Under the pieces are notes generated by a model. It did not search any database and was not told the DNA's origin. It worked only from the letters and a program-made list of their open reading frames with translations. A program made the position numbers and the translations under genes. Positions 42,214 through 51,063 of a DNA stretch of 64,000 bases are shown piece after piece (position 1 is the stretch's first letter; the number at the start of each line of letters is the position of its first letter). The stretch is from Cellulosilyticum lentocellum DSM 5427 (lineage in GTDB: Bacteria > Bacillota > Clostridia > Lachnospirales > Cellulosilyticaceae), in the NCBI RefSeq assembly GCF_000178835.2, contig NC_015275.1:207001-271000 (forward strand), given 5' to 3'.

Positions 42214-42316
42214 AAAAATACCTCCTAAGTAGATTTTGGTTATTTACCTTGTCTACTTAGGAGGTATCATATCACTTGTGACAAGGTGTGCTTTTTTGTG
42301 AATTAAGTAAAGTTTT

Positions 42317-42360
42317 TTGACAAAAGTAACAACTTCATGTTATCATAAAGTTGTTACTTT
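42317..42360 (+). promoter_or_regulatory. promoter and operator of the osmolyte ABC operon
   Basis: TTGACA (42317-42322), then TATCAT (42341-42346) with an 18-bp spacer. A perfect 13-bp inverted repeat, AAAGTAACAACTT (42323-42335) and AAGTTGTTACTTT (42348-42360), covers the spacer, the -10 and the start point. A repressor bound here would block transcription; the BusR-like protein is the obvious candidate. The site lies about 20 bp inside the right end of the IS and is intact. Confidence 0.8.
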
Positions 42361-42375
42361 GAAAGGGGGATGTAA

Positions 42376-43500
42376 ATGATAAAATTTGAAAATGTAACTA
42401 AAAAGTTTAAAGATACAAAAGTGCTTTCTGGTATTTCACTAGAAATTGAAAGAGGACAGCTGGTGGTACTTATCGGAGCCAGTGGTTGCGGGAAGACAAC
42501 TACGCTTAAGATGATTAATAGGCTTATAAAGCCAACAACGGGGAAAATTTTGATTGATAATAAAGATATTAGTATGGAAGATGTTATTAAGCTAAGAAGA
42601 AATATAGGTTATGTCATTCAACAAACAGGCTTATTTCCCCATATGACTATCAAGGAGAATATTGAGATTATACCAAGAGTAGAAAGGAAGGATTCGAAAG
42701 AAATCACTCAGAAAACTTATGAGTTAATGGAGATGGTGGGTTTAGAGTGTGAAACCTTTTTACATAGATATCCTACAGAGCTCAGTGGAGGGCAACAACA
42801 AAGAGTTGGGGTTGCTAGAGCATTTGCAACAGATCCAGATATTATATTAATGGATGAGCCTTTTTCTGCATTAGACCCTATTACAAGAAATGGCTTGCAA
42901 GATGAGCTTGTACAGTTGCAGTCCAAGCTTCGTAAGACAATCGTGTTCGTAACCCATGATATGGATGAGGCTATTAAGATAGCAGATAAGATTTGTATTA
43001 TGGATAAAGGTAAAATTGTACAGTATGATACACCAGAGAATATCCTTAAAAGTCCAGCAAATGATTTTGTATCTGAGTTTGTAGGCAAAAATAGAATTTG
43101 GGCTTCACCTGAGCTTATTAAGGCTCAAGATATCATGCTAGATACACCTGTAACCTGTGATGAAAAGGATACCGTTTTTAGGTGTATAGAGAAGATGAAG
43201 TCACGAAAAGTAGATAGCCTCATGGTGATTGATTCAAAGATAAAAACTTTAAAAGGGATTATTAATACTAATCAACTTAGACTTATAAAGGATCAGTCTA
43301 GAAGCATTGAGTCCATTGTGAAGACCGACTATTTATCAATAAATTGCGAAGACAACATGATTGATGTTTTAACAATGATAAATGAAAATAATCTTTCAAC
43401 CGTTCCTGTGATTAATCAAGATAAAAAACTTTGTGGTGTGATTACAAGAAGTAGTTTAGTAACAACACTTAGTAGGCAATACATAGAGGAGGGGGAGTAA
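42376..43500 (+). CDS. opuCA: glycine betaine/carnitine/choline ABC transporter ATPase with CBS domains (OpuCA-like)
   Basis: 374 aa, AAAGGGGG before ATG. ATPase part 1-240: Walker A GASGCGKTT, signature LSGGQQQR, Walker B IILMDEPFSALD, His switch VTHDMDEA. Two CBS domains follow (about 255-370: DTPVTCDEKDTVFRCIEKMK, LSTVPVINQDKKLCGVITRS), which sense ionic strength or bind c-di-AMP in OpuC homologues. The permease-binding protein gene starts 1 bp downstream. Cytoplasmic motor of an osmoprotectant importer. Confidence 0.9.
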   Translation: MIKFENVTKKFKDTKVLSGISLEIERGQLVVLIGASGCGKTTTLKMINRLIKPTTGKILIDNKDISMEDVIKLRRNIGYVIQQTGLFPHMTIKENIEIIPRVERKDSKEITQKTYELMEMVGLECETFLHRYPTELSGGQQQRVGVARAFATDPDIILMDEPFSALDPITRNGLQDELVQLQSKLRKTIVFVTHDMDEAIKIADKICIMDKGKIVQYDTPENILKSPANDFVSEFVGKNRIWASPELIKAQDIMLDTPVTCDEKDTVFRCIEKMKSRKVDSLMVIDSKIKTLKGIINTNQLRLIKDQSRSIESIVKTDYLSINCEDNMIDVLTMINENNLSTVPVINQDKKLCGVITRSSLVTTLSRQYIEEGE

Positions 43501-43501
43501 G

Positions 43502-45067
43502 ATGAACTTTTTTGAATATATCTCATCGAGTAGTAGTCAAATCATAGAATTACTAGTGGAACATATCAAGCTCACTACTTTATCAGTTGGGTTTGCCATA
43601 TTAATAGGTGTTCCATTAGGCATATTAATCTGCTATATCAAGAAACTTAATAAACCTATACTAGGTATTGCAAACGTTATACAAGCTATACCCAGTATGG
43701 CACTCTTAGGATTTGCAATTCCTTTCTTAGGCATTGGCACATTACCAGCCATAGTGACAGTAGTGCTCTATTCCTTATTACCTATCATAAAAAATACTTA
43801 TACGGGAATTAATAGTATCCCACCTCAAACCATAGAGTCAGCAAGAGGTATTGGTCTGACAAAACTTCAAATATTATTTAAAGTACAAATCCCATTAGCG
43901 CTTCCTGTTATAATGGCAGGCGTAAGAATTTCAGCTGTAACAGCAGTAGGATTAATGACAATGGCAGCCTTTATTGGTGCAGGTGGACTTGGCTATCTTG
44001 TATTTTCAGGTATTAGAACGGTCAATAATAATCAGATTTTAGCAGGTGCAATACCAGCGTGCTTACTTGCACTTTTAGTAGACTTCTTAGTAGCAACTGT
44101 TGAAAAGCTTGTAACACCCATTAGTTTACAAAAGGTAGATGCGGCCAAGAGTAGACTTTCAAAGTTATATTATAAAGTGATTTGTGTGGTAGTAGCAGCG
44201 ATGCTTGTAATATTATTTTTATTTAGTACAATAGCAGCACCTAAGAAGGGTAACAAAATCATTACAATTGGCACAAAGGATTTTACTGAACAAATGATCT
44301 TAGGACATATGGTAGCTGATTTAATTGAAGATAGGACAGATATTACGGTGGAGCGTAAGATTAATCTAGGTGGAACACAAGTGTGTTTTAGTGCACTAAC
44401 AAGTAATGCTATTGATATGTATATTGAATATAGTGGAACAGCTTATGGAGATACCCTAGGCAATCCGCCTATTAGTGATATGAAAGAGGTATACGCTACG
44501 GTTAAAAGAGATTTTAAAGAGTTATATAATATAGAAGTTTTAAAACAGATGAACTTTAATAATACCTATGCTTTAGCTGTAACAAAGGAGGTTGCTAATG
44601 AGTATAACCTTAAAAAGATTAGTGATCTTAGCCAATATAGCGGCCAATTGGTATCAGGAACAACCTTAGAGTTTCTTAATAGAGAAGATGGTATGATGGG
44701 ATTAACTAAGAGGTATAATCTGAAATTTAAAGAATCCATCGGATTAGATGGCTCTCCTAGATATATAGCTTTGATGAATAAAGAAGTTGATGTGGTTGAT
44801 GCCTTTTCAACAGATGGCTTATTAAAGAAATTTGACCTAGTTGTACTAGAAGATGATAAAGACTTCTTCCCACCCTATTATGCTATACCTATTGTACGTG
44901 ATGAGACTATAGAGCGTTATCCAGAGATTGTAGACATTTTGGATGAATTAGGTGGCTACCTTAATAATGAAACAATGATCAATCTGAATTATCAGGTAGA
45001 TGAATTGCAAATAGAACCAGAGGTAGTTGCAAGACAATTTTTAGTGGACAATAATCTTATTGATTAG
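43502..45067 (+). CDS. osmolyte ABC permease fused to substrate-binding domain (OpuCB-OpuCC fusion)
   Basis: 521 aa. Residues 1-215 form a six-helix permease (ANVIQAIPSMALLGFAIPFL; EAA loop PQTIESARGIGLTKLQILFK). One more helix follows near 225-245. Residues 255-521 form an OpuAC/ProX-like binding domain (KIITIGTKDFTEQMILGHMV, NAIDMYIEYSGTAYG, RDETIERYPEIVDILDELGG). The fusion tethers the binding protein to the channel, as in BusAB-type systems. Substrate is likely glycine betaine, carnitine or choline. Second gene of the operon. Confidence 0.9.
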   Translation: MNFFEYISSSSSQIIELLVEHIKLTTLSVGFAILIGVPLGILICYIKKLNKPILGIANVIQAIPSMALLGFAIPFLGIGTLPAIVTVVLYSLLPIIKNTYTGINSIPPQTIESARGIGLTKLQILFKVQIPLALPVIMAGVRISAVTAVGLMTMAAFIGAGGLGYLVFSGIRTVNNNQILAGAIPACLLALLVDFLVATVEKLVTPISLQKVDAAKSRLSKLYYKVICVVVAAMLVILFLFSTIAAPKKGNKIITIGTKDFTEQMILGHMVADLIEDRTDITVERKINLGGTQVCFSALTSNAIDMYIEYSGTAYGDTLGNPPISDMKEVYATVKRDFKELYNIEVLKQMNFNNTYALAVTKEVANEYNLKKISDLSQYSGQLVSGTTLEFLNREDGMMGLTKRYNLKFKESIGLDGSPRYIALMNKEVDVVDAFSTDGLLKKFDLVVLEDDKDFFPPYYAIPIVRDETIERYPEIVDILDELGGYLNNETMINLNYQVDELQIEPEVVARQFLVDNNLID

Positions 45068-45081
45068 ATAGAAGAAGTTAC

Positions 45082-45115
45082 AAAAATGCCCTATGTTATC
45101 ATAGGGCATTTTTGC
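45082..45115. terminator. bidirectional terminator
   Basis: AAAAATGCCCTATG pairs with CATAGGGCATTTTT around TTAT. It ends the osmolyte operon and overlaps the stop of the convergent tetR gene, so it may act for both. Confidence 0.88.
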
Positions 45116-45695
45116 AAAGCTGCTCGCAAGCACCTTTTATAATAAATCTTAGGGCTGGCTCATAATATGCTTCATCTACTATAGATCTTCTAGGAGCTAA
45201 ATAAATAATAGAATGTACAACGGAAAGAATGAGGTTAGGGTCTAAGTTAAATTGAATACCGGAGTCTTTAATAATTTGGTTAATTAAAGAGGCTTCTTCA
45301 TCAAGATGCTGTTTTATAAAACCCGGAGGTAGTTTTCGTATCAGATAATCAAGTTCATGCTCCATAAAATGAAGTAAGTTGGAGGATTCTAGAACCTGAC
45401 AAGCATAAAATAGAGCTTCTTCTAAACGTTCAGAGGGACTAAGGTCCATTCTCGTTTTTAGGATAGTTATGGCATGGTCATAAATTTCCGTTTCAATTTC
45501 ATGAATCGCTTCGAAGAAAAGCATTTCTTTGCTTTCGTAGAATTTATAAAAGGCACCTTTGGAAATAGAAGCACCTGCAACCAGTTGATCTACAGTGGTT
45601 TTTTTGACTCCATATTTAGTAAGGCATTCTTTAGCACAAGCTTTAAGCTGCTTATGGATAATCTGTATTTCATTTTCTGAAAAAGCTGTGGCCAT
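45099..45695 (-). CDS. TetR family transcriptional regulator
   Basis: 198 aa from ATG 45695 (GAGGAG 5 nt upstream); longer frames have no RBS. N-terminal helix-turn-helix (TKYGVKKTTVDQLVAGASIS, KGAFYKFYESKEMLFFEAIH), then an all-helical ligand domain. It lies 85 bp downstream of the MFP gene on the same strand, so it may be co-transcribed with the efflux operon and repress it. Confidence 0.9.
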   Translation of the reverse strand: MATAFSENEIQIIHKQLKACAKECLTKYGVKKTTVDQLVAGASISKGAFYKFYESKEMLFFEAIHEIETEIYDHAITILKTRMDLSPSERLEEALFYACQVLESSNLLHFMEHELDYLIRKLPPGFIKQHLDEEASLINQIIKDSGIQFNLDPNLILSVVHSIIYLAPRRSIVDEAYYEPALRFIIKGACEQLCKNAL

Positions 45696-45779
45696 ATGAA
45701 CTCCTCTTTTCCTAATATAAAATAGTAAAATTTTTTTCTGAATCTTAATATAAATAGTAACACTATATGAAAACAAGTG

Positions 45780-46919
45780 TCAATAACTGACAATAATATC
45801 AGCAGAAAGGCCTGCTTTGAGGTGTTTAGAACCCTCTGTTACTTGAATATGGGCTTCTACAACAGTATCACCATCTTTTAGTGTAGCGCAGCCTGCTATT
45901 TGAGAAATAGTGCCAGCAAGTACAGGCTGTGAATCCGTATGTCCAGCTAGAGAAATGGAAACAGGTTGACCTTCTTTGACTAAGCTTAAAGATTCCTCAG
46001 GAATATCAGCTAAAATATAAAGAGAATCTTGAGAGAGCAGCTTACCAAGGATGCCATTAGTACTAGATAGGTCACTGCCATTCATAACGGCAATGTCATA
46101 AACCACCATATCATTAACAGGGGCAATGATGGTATTTTCTCTTAGATAAGGTTCATCTAGCTTACTTTTCATGTTACTGATGGTTTCTTCAAGAAGTGCT
46201 ATTTGAACACGAAGCTTTTCAAGACTAGTAGATTTTTCTTGGTCAGTATTACTTATTTGAGATTTAAGGCTCTTAAGCTCATTAGATAAAGTGTTTACTT
46301 CTAATGTGCGTGCATCTTTTATTTGCTTTATGGCAGAAGAGGTAGCTTTTATTTTTTGCAGGATAGCCTTATAAGCTTGCTCACTAGCCTCTAATTCCTG
46401 CTGAGCAAGAAGCCCATTTGTAAAAAGCTCTTGATTGGTCTCATATAAGCTTTTAGTAGTAGTAGCCTCTTTTTCCAAAAGCTCTAATTCACTTTCGAGA
46501 GGAATAATTTCAGGGTCACTGTCTTGTTGGAGATATTTCTTCTTTAAAGCTAGATTTTCGGAAGTAGCATCATACTGGGCCAGCTGAGGGTTTAGGCTTT
46601 GCTCTAGATTTTTTAATTGAATTTGTGCTTCCTCTAGTTCTTTTTCCTTAGAACTCATTTGAAGGAGGTAATCAGAGAAATCCAAGGTAAATAGGATATC
46701 ATCCTTTTGAAGGATGTCACCATTTTTCACATGGACAGCAGTTACCTTAGCCGGAAAATCTAAGGTGATAAGCTGAGAATTATCAGGAGTAACATCTCCA
46801 TATAGGACAAGTGAAGAAGGGGGAGCAGCTACTTCTACAGAGGTGGGTTCAGCAGTATTGCAACCGGAAAGAAGTAGCAAGCTACTAAGTACTAAAAGAA
46901 AAAGTTTATTAAGTTTCAT
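45780..46919 (-). CDS. membrane-fusion (HlyD/MacA-like) lipoprotein
   Basis: 379 aa, AGGAGG before ATG. Lipobox LSGC (Cys20). First lipoyl half (ITLDFPAKVTAVHVKNGDIL), a long helical hairpin (about 85-245) with heptad-like Leu/Glu, second lipoyl half (IIAPVNDMVVYDIAVMNGSD) and a C-terminal beta-barrel. It acts outside the membrane with the MacB-like permease and ATPase encoded upstream. Substrate not known (antimicrobial peptides, antibiotics or lipids). Confidence 0.88.
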   Translation of the reverse strand: MKLNKLFLLVLSSLLLLSGCNTAEPTSVEVAAPPSSLVLYGDVTPDNSQLITLDFPAKVTAVHVKNGDILQKDDILFTLDFSDYLLQMSSKEKELEEAQIQLKNLEQSLNPQLAQYDATSENLALKKKYLQQDSDPEIIPLESELELLEKEATTTKSLYETNQELFTNGLLAQQELEASEQAYKAILQKIKATSSAIKQIKDARTLEVNTLSNELKSLKSQISNTDQEKSTSLEKLRVQIALLEETISNMKSKLDEPYLRENTIIAPVNDMVVYDIAVMNGSDLSSTNGILGKLLSQDSLYILADIPEESLSLVKEGQPVSISLAGHTDSQPVLAGTISQIAGCATLKDGDTVVEAHIQVTEGSKHLKAGLSADIIVSY

Positions 46920-46931
46920 AGTTAAAGCCTC

Positions 46932-49178
46932 CTATTCTCTATTTTTAAGCGCCTCAGTAAGGCTGATTTGATTAAGATTATTTTTAAGTAGTAGGGTGGT
47001 AAAGGCGTAGCTCAGTGTCATCATGACAAAACCTAATACATAAGAAAAAGGATTTAAGCTAGGCAAAATATATTGGTCCATGGACTCAAAGATACTATCA
47101 AAGAATAGTTTGGTGAGATTGTAGCTAGCAGGGATAGCAAGTAGATAGCCTATTAATAAGAAGAAGTAATTACCTCTTAGATAAAGAGCGGATACTTCCT
47201 TGGGATGATAACCGAATATTTTCACCATAGAGATATTTACCTTACCTTTATCAATCATCATCTTCATTAGCATGTAGATCACCACAATGAGGATGATACT
47301 GGCAACTACAATGATAATGCTAGTAAAGGCGGTGATAAGCATAGTGAAATTTTTCATACCATCTACTATTTTCTGCTTATTGGTTTCGCTTAGTACTTTA
47401 GTATCCTTTATGTGTAGAGGACTATAAGTCATGAGAGCATTGGAGCTATTTTGATGTAGGTCTAGGATATGGTGATAATTAGGCAGCGATGTATATAAGT
47501 ATAGACCATAATCATAAGGAGCCAGTCCCTTTACACAGACCTGATAGGTTTTATCACTATCTTGGTCATCATAAAGGGTAAGGGTATCGCCTACTTGAAT
47601 ACCAAATTTGTAATAAACGCTAGGGGAAATCAGTATCTCATGCTGGCCTAAAGTCTGTAACTCAGGCATGTTGAAGAAAGCACTTTGAGGGTTAATGCCT
47701 TGCAAAGTAAGGTTTTTGTTTACTCCCTTATAATTGAATTTCACATTGTATAGGGCAGTAAGCTCACCTTGCTGACTGTATTTGTGTAAATCCTTTGGAC
47801 TATAAAAAGTATAAAGATTGTCATAGGGAATAGAATTGGGGAGTTCATTCATATAATCCACGCAAGAATCCTTCATGTACAACCCTGTAAATAGGATAAA
47901 CATAGAGAGGGTAGCACCTAAGAATAAGGCCAAGATACTTCCAAACTCTCTCATCATAGCTTTTAGGCGAAAGCGTTTGAAGAAGGAAAAATTCCCAAAG
48001 GAGAAAAGCATTTCCACCCGTGACACTTTCATGTTGGAATGACTACCTCTCAGAAGTGAAAGGGGTGTTTGTTGCAGGGCTTTTCTAACATAGATAAAGG
48101 TGATATCCAAAGTAAGAGTAATAGGTACGATAATGCCTATTACCACCAAATACCAAGGGGTAACAAGGATCACATGAGGAACTGTATACTGACTTGATTG
48201 AAGGATAAGTAAAGGGCCAGATATAACAAGGCCTAGTAAATAACCAATAACAGCACCTATTACAACCAAGAGGGTAGGAAGCATTAAATAGTAGCTTAAA
48301 AGTTCTCTGGCATTGATGCCTTGAGCATAGAGAATACCAATGATTTGACTTTCACTTTGGATGGTATTACGTATGGAAATAGAAATAATAAAACCAATAA
48401 TACAAAGCAGTAAGACACCCATAATCAGCGAGATAAGGCTAGGTGCACTGGCATCATTATAAACAGTAGTCATACGGCTATTATCTTTGCGTTCCAGAAA
48501 AGAAACTAAAGAAAGATTTTTTTGAAGGTAAATTTTAAATGATGTCGTATCTTTGGCGGTAGTTTGATAACTGTATAAAGTTGCTTCTGCATTCTTTTGT
48601 TTGACGCGTTCATAGCCATCAGGCGCTAAGTAAGCTATGCCAAAACTATTTGCCATCCCCATAAAGTCCCCGGGATTTTTTAAGGTATAGACATAATCGG
48701 GAGATATACCATAGCCACTGATTCTAAAGGAGGCACCTGATAAGGTAATAGAGTCACCTATTTGATACCCTAAGGCTTCAGCAAATTTAGAGTCTAGGAG
48801 AATTTCCTCTGAAGAAGAAGGAAAGATACCATCTAATAGTGCCACTTGATTAATAGAACGGTCCATAGAAAAGACCCGAAGAATAGGTTCATTAGGAAGG
48901 GTTTTTAGCTTGATATCTGTCAATAAGACCTCTTCTAAGGTAAGCTGAAAGCGGTTTTCTAAGGTGCGTATTTGTTTAGCTGAGAGTGGACTTTCTAAGG
49001 TGAATTCTCCATCTTCAGCATGGTAGTCCATATAGAACTTATCTACTGCCAGGATATAGCTGGTAGATGAACGATTAAAGCCTATAATGACCATGCTACT
49101 TAATATAATAAGTAAAATAAAGCTTAGATTTTTGATTTTATTTGCTTTAAAATCGCGTAGCATTCTTTTAAAATTCAA
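46932..49178 (-). CDS. FtsX/MacB-type ABC transporter permease
   Basis: 748 aa from TTG 49178, 8 nt after AAGGAGG; TTG 49202, inside the ATPase gene, lies before that site and is rejected. Two FtsX modules: helix near 17-40, a large extracytoplasmic domain, three helices (about 250-370), then the same again (helix near 415, second periplasmic-type domain, three helices to the end). It is an export or mechanotransmission permease and partners the ATPase 13 bp upstream. Confidence 0.9.
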   Translation of the reverse strand: MNFKRMLRDFKANKIKNLSFILLIILSSMVIIGFNRSSTSYILAVDKFYMDYHAEDGEFTLESPLSAKQIRTLENRFQLTLEEVLLTDIKLKTLPNEPILRVFSMDRSINQVALLDGIFPSSSEEILLDSKFAEALGYQIGDSITLSGASFRISGYGISPDYVYTLKNPGDFMGMANSFGIAYLAPDGYERVKQKNAEATLYSYQTTAKDTTSFKIYLQKNLSLVSFLERKDNSRMTTVYNDASAPSLISLIMGVLLLCIIGFIISISIRNTIQSESQIIGILYAQGINARELLSYYLMLPTLLVVIGAVIGYLLGLVISGPLLILQSSQYTVPHVILVTPWYLVVIGIIVPITLTLDITFIYVRKALQQTPLSLLRGSHSNMKVSRVEMLFSFGNFSFFKRFRLKAMMREFGSILALFLGATLSMFILFTGLYMKDSCVDYMNELPNSIPYDNLYTFYSPKDLHKYSQQGELTALYNVKFNYKGVNKNLTLQGINPQSAFFNMPELQTLGQHEILISPSVYYKFGIQVGDTLTLYDDQDSDKTYQVCVKGLAPYDYGLYLYTSLPNYHHILDLHQNSSNALMTYSPLHIKDTKVLSETNKQKIVDGMKNFTMLITAFTSIIIVVASIILIVVIYMLMKMMIDKGKVNISMVKIFGYHPKEVSALYLRGNYFFLLIGYLLAIPASYNLTKLFFDSIFESMDQYILPSLNPFSYVLGFVMMTLSYAFTTLLLKNNLNQISLTEALKNRE

Positions 49179-49191
49179 GGCTAGTACCTCC

Positions 49192-49890
49192 TTACCAGTC
49201 AATTTCCGCTATGGTTTTTCTCGTTTGATTCAGTTCATTACTTAAAATCTTCCCATCCTTGATACGAATGGTTCGATGAGACATAGCCTGAAAGGCGTCA
49301 TTATGGGTAATCATCAAGATAGTTGTATGATAATTACGATTGATTTCTTCAAAAAGTGCTAAAACCTCTTTGGAGGTTTTGTAATCAAGGGCACCAGTTG
49401 GTTCATCACATAAGAGCAGCTTTGGATTCTTCACTAAAGCTCTAGCAATAGCCACACGTTGCTGCTGACCACCAGAAAGCTGAGAAGGAAATTTGTGTGT
49501 TTGTTCAGTAAGACCTACTTTAGTAAGTAATTCATCTATGTCTAGAGGCTCTTTTCCCAAGTGAGAGCAGATTTCTACGTTTTCTCTCACTGTTAGATTG
49601 GGAATAAGATTGTAAAACTGAAAGACAAATCCTACAGTATCCCTGCGGTAAAGGCCAAGCGCCTTAGGTGAGAGTGTAGAAATTTCCTTACCTTCTACTT
49701 TGAGACTTCCAGAGGTGGCGGATTCTAGTCCACCTACAATATTCATTAAAGTAGACTTGCCAGAACCAGAAGGCCCTAAGATAACAGCTATTTCACCTTG
49801 GTGAATATGAAAAGAGACATGATCCATTGCGTTAAAGCTACCGGCTCCGGTTTCATAGGTTTTCACTAAATCAGTTACTTCTAAAAACAT
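49192..49890 (-). CDS. LolD/MacB-type ABC transporter ATPase
   Basis: 232 aa, AGGAGG-type site before ATG. Walker A GPSGSGKST, Q-loop in FQFYNLIPNL, signature LSGGQQQR, Walker B LLLCDEPTGALD, His in MITHNDAF. First gene of the ATPase-permease-MFP(-TetR) operon. Divergent from the MerR gene at 50075. Confidence 0.93.
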   Translation of the reverse strand: MFLEVTDLVKTYETGAGSFNAMDHVSFHIHQGEIAVILGPSGSGKSTLMNIVGGLESATSGSLKVEGKEISTLSPKALGLYRRDTVGFVFQFYNLIPNLTVRENVEICSHLGKEPLDIDELLTKVGLTEQTHKFPSQLSGGQQQRVAIARALVKNPKLLLCDEPTGALDYKTSKEVLALFEEINRNYHTTILMITHNDAFQAMSHRTIRIKDGKILSNELNQTRKTIAEIDW

Positions 49891-50002
49891 AAAAGCCCTC
49901 CTTGCTGTATGACTAAAAATATAATTATAGTCATATGGTATGACTTTGGTGGCAGAATGTCAATATTAATTTAAAAATTTTAAATAAAAATTAAAATGGC
50001 AA

Positions 50003-50033
50003 TTGACTCTTACACTGTGGTATACTTTATACT
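50003..50033 (+). promoter_or_regulatory. MerR-type promoter with 19-bp spacer
   Basis: TTGACT (50003-50008) and TATACT (50028-50033) are separated by 19 bp, the lengthened spacing that MerR proteins activate by DNA untwisting. A nearer TATACT at 50021 would leave only 12 bp. It sits 40 bp before the MerR gene, so autoregulation is likely. Confidence 0.6.
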
Positions 50034-50074
50034 CAAATTGAGCTCAAAAACACATATATGTGAGGTAAAAATAA

Positions 50075-50893
50075 ATGTTAAAAATAGGGGAGTTTTCAAA
50101 GTTATCAAGGATTAGTATTCGTATGCTTAGGCACTATGATGAGATAGGACTTTTGATGCCTGAGATGATAGATGATTTCACAGGCTATCGTTATTATAGT
50201 GAGGCGCAGCTGCCCGTAGTGAATCGTATTACAGCGCTGAAAGATATGGGCTTTAGTCTAGCTATGATTGCTGAGATATTAGAAAGCTACACAGATCAAG
50301 AAGCACTTAAAAAGTATCTCATCATTAAACAGCGTGAAGTGTGTGAGAAGCAGGAAGAAGTGGGTAGAATGCTAAGACTCCTTGAAACGACTATCAACCG
50401 ATTAGGAAAGGATGAAGCAGTTATGAAATATAATGTGACTTTAAAAGAGTTACCAAAACGAACAGTAGCAAGTGTAAGGCAAGTGATTCCATCTTATAAG
50501 GCAGAAGGTATGCTTTGGGGAATCCTGATGGAGGAATGTGGACCTCTTAATTTGCAAGCAGATGATCCTTGTTATACCCTTGCCATCTTCCATGATGCTG
50601 AGCATAAGGAAAGTAATGTAGATGTAGAGATACAAAAATCAGTAAAAGGAACTTACCCTAATACTGAACATGTCATCTTTAAAACAGTAGAGCCTATTTT
50701 AATGGCATCAGCCACCTATAAAGGAAGCTATGACCAAATAAATGAAGTCAATGAAGCCGTAGCTAATTGGGTGAGAGATAATGACTATGCCTTTGATGGT
50801 GTATCATTTTGTATTTATCATGTAAGCCCATATGAAACACAAAATCCAGATGAATTAGTAACAGAAGTGTGTTATCCAGTTAGAAAAAAATAA
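50075..50893 (+). CDS. MerR family regulator with GyrI-like drug-binding domain (BmrR-like)
   Basis: 272 aa. MerR winged helix (MLKIGEFSKLSRISIRMLRH, YRYYSEAQLPVVNRITALKD), a coiled-coil dimer helix (about 75-120) and a GyrI-like ligand domain (about 125-272: LPKRTVASVRQVIPSY, ILMASATYKGSYDQINEVNE). This is the BmrR layout for sensing hydrophobic cations. Divergent from the efflux operon, which is a plausible target, as is its own promoter. Confidence 0.92.
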   Translation: MLKIGEFSKLSRISIRMLRHYDEIGLLMPEMIDDFTGYRYYSEAQLPVVNRITALKDMGFSLAMIAEILESYTDQEALKKYLIIKQREVCEKQEEVGRMLRLLETTINRLGKDEAVMKYNVTLKELPKRTVASVRQVIPSYKAEGMLWGILMEECGPLNLQADDPCYTLAIFHDAEHKESNVDVEIQKSVKGTYPNTEHVIFKTVEPILMASATYKGSYDQINEVNEAVANWVRDNDYAFDGVSFCIYHVSPYETQNPDELVTEVCYPVRKK

Positions 50894-50925
50894 ATAATAT
50901 TCAGCTAGTTAGATAGGTATGAGAG

Positions 50926-50968
50926 AAAGCGGCAACCAAGTATATGTGATACAAGGTGCCGCTTTTTT
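50926..50968 (+). terminator. terminator of the MerR gene
   Basis: AAGCGGCAACC pairs imperfectly with GGTGCCGCTT, followed by TTTTT. Confidence 0.85.
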
Positions 50969-51036
50969 GTTAAAAACCCCTTGCTTATTTAGTATTTATG
51001 GTGAACTATTTTAAAAAACAATATTAATCTTTGATT

Positions 51037-51063
51037 TAAGATTGTTTTAAGGTTTCCGAAATA
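51037..51063 (+). promoter_or_regulatory. candidate sigma-28 (SigD) promoter
   Basis: TAAG, a 15-bp spacer and CCGAAATA resemble the flagellar/chemotaxis consensus TAAA-N15-CCGATAT. It lies 45 bp before the chemoreceptor start, and the gene class fits. Confidence 0.45.

Larger units (their letters stand above)
40466..42297 (-). mobile_element. IS3-family insertion sequence between busR and the osmolyte transporter
   Basis: About 1.83 kb. The ends carry imperfect inverted repeats: AAAAAGCACAC at the left (40466-40476) and the reverse complement of GTGTGCTTTTTT at the right (42286-42297). Inward of these, TGATATG and AAGTAGACA.GGT.AAATA also match. It holds two genes, orfA and orfB, in -1 overlap. 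It starts two bases after the busR stop. No clear target duplication is visible, so the exact ends are uncertain. Confidence 0.85.
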
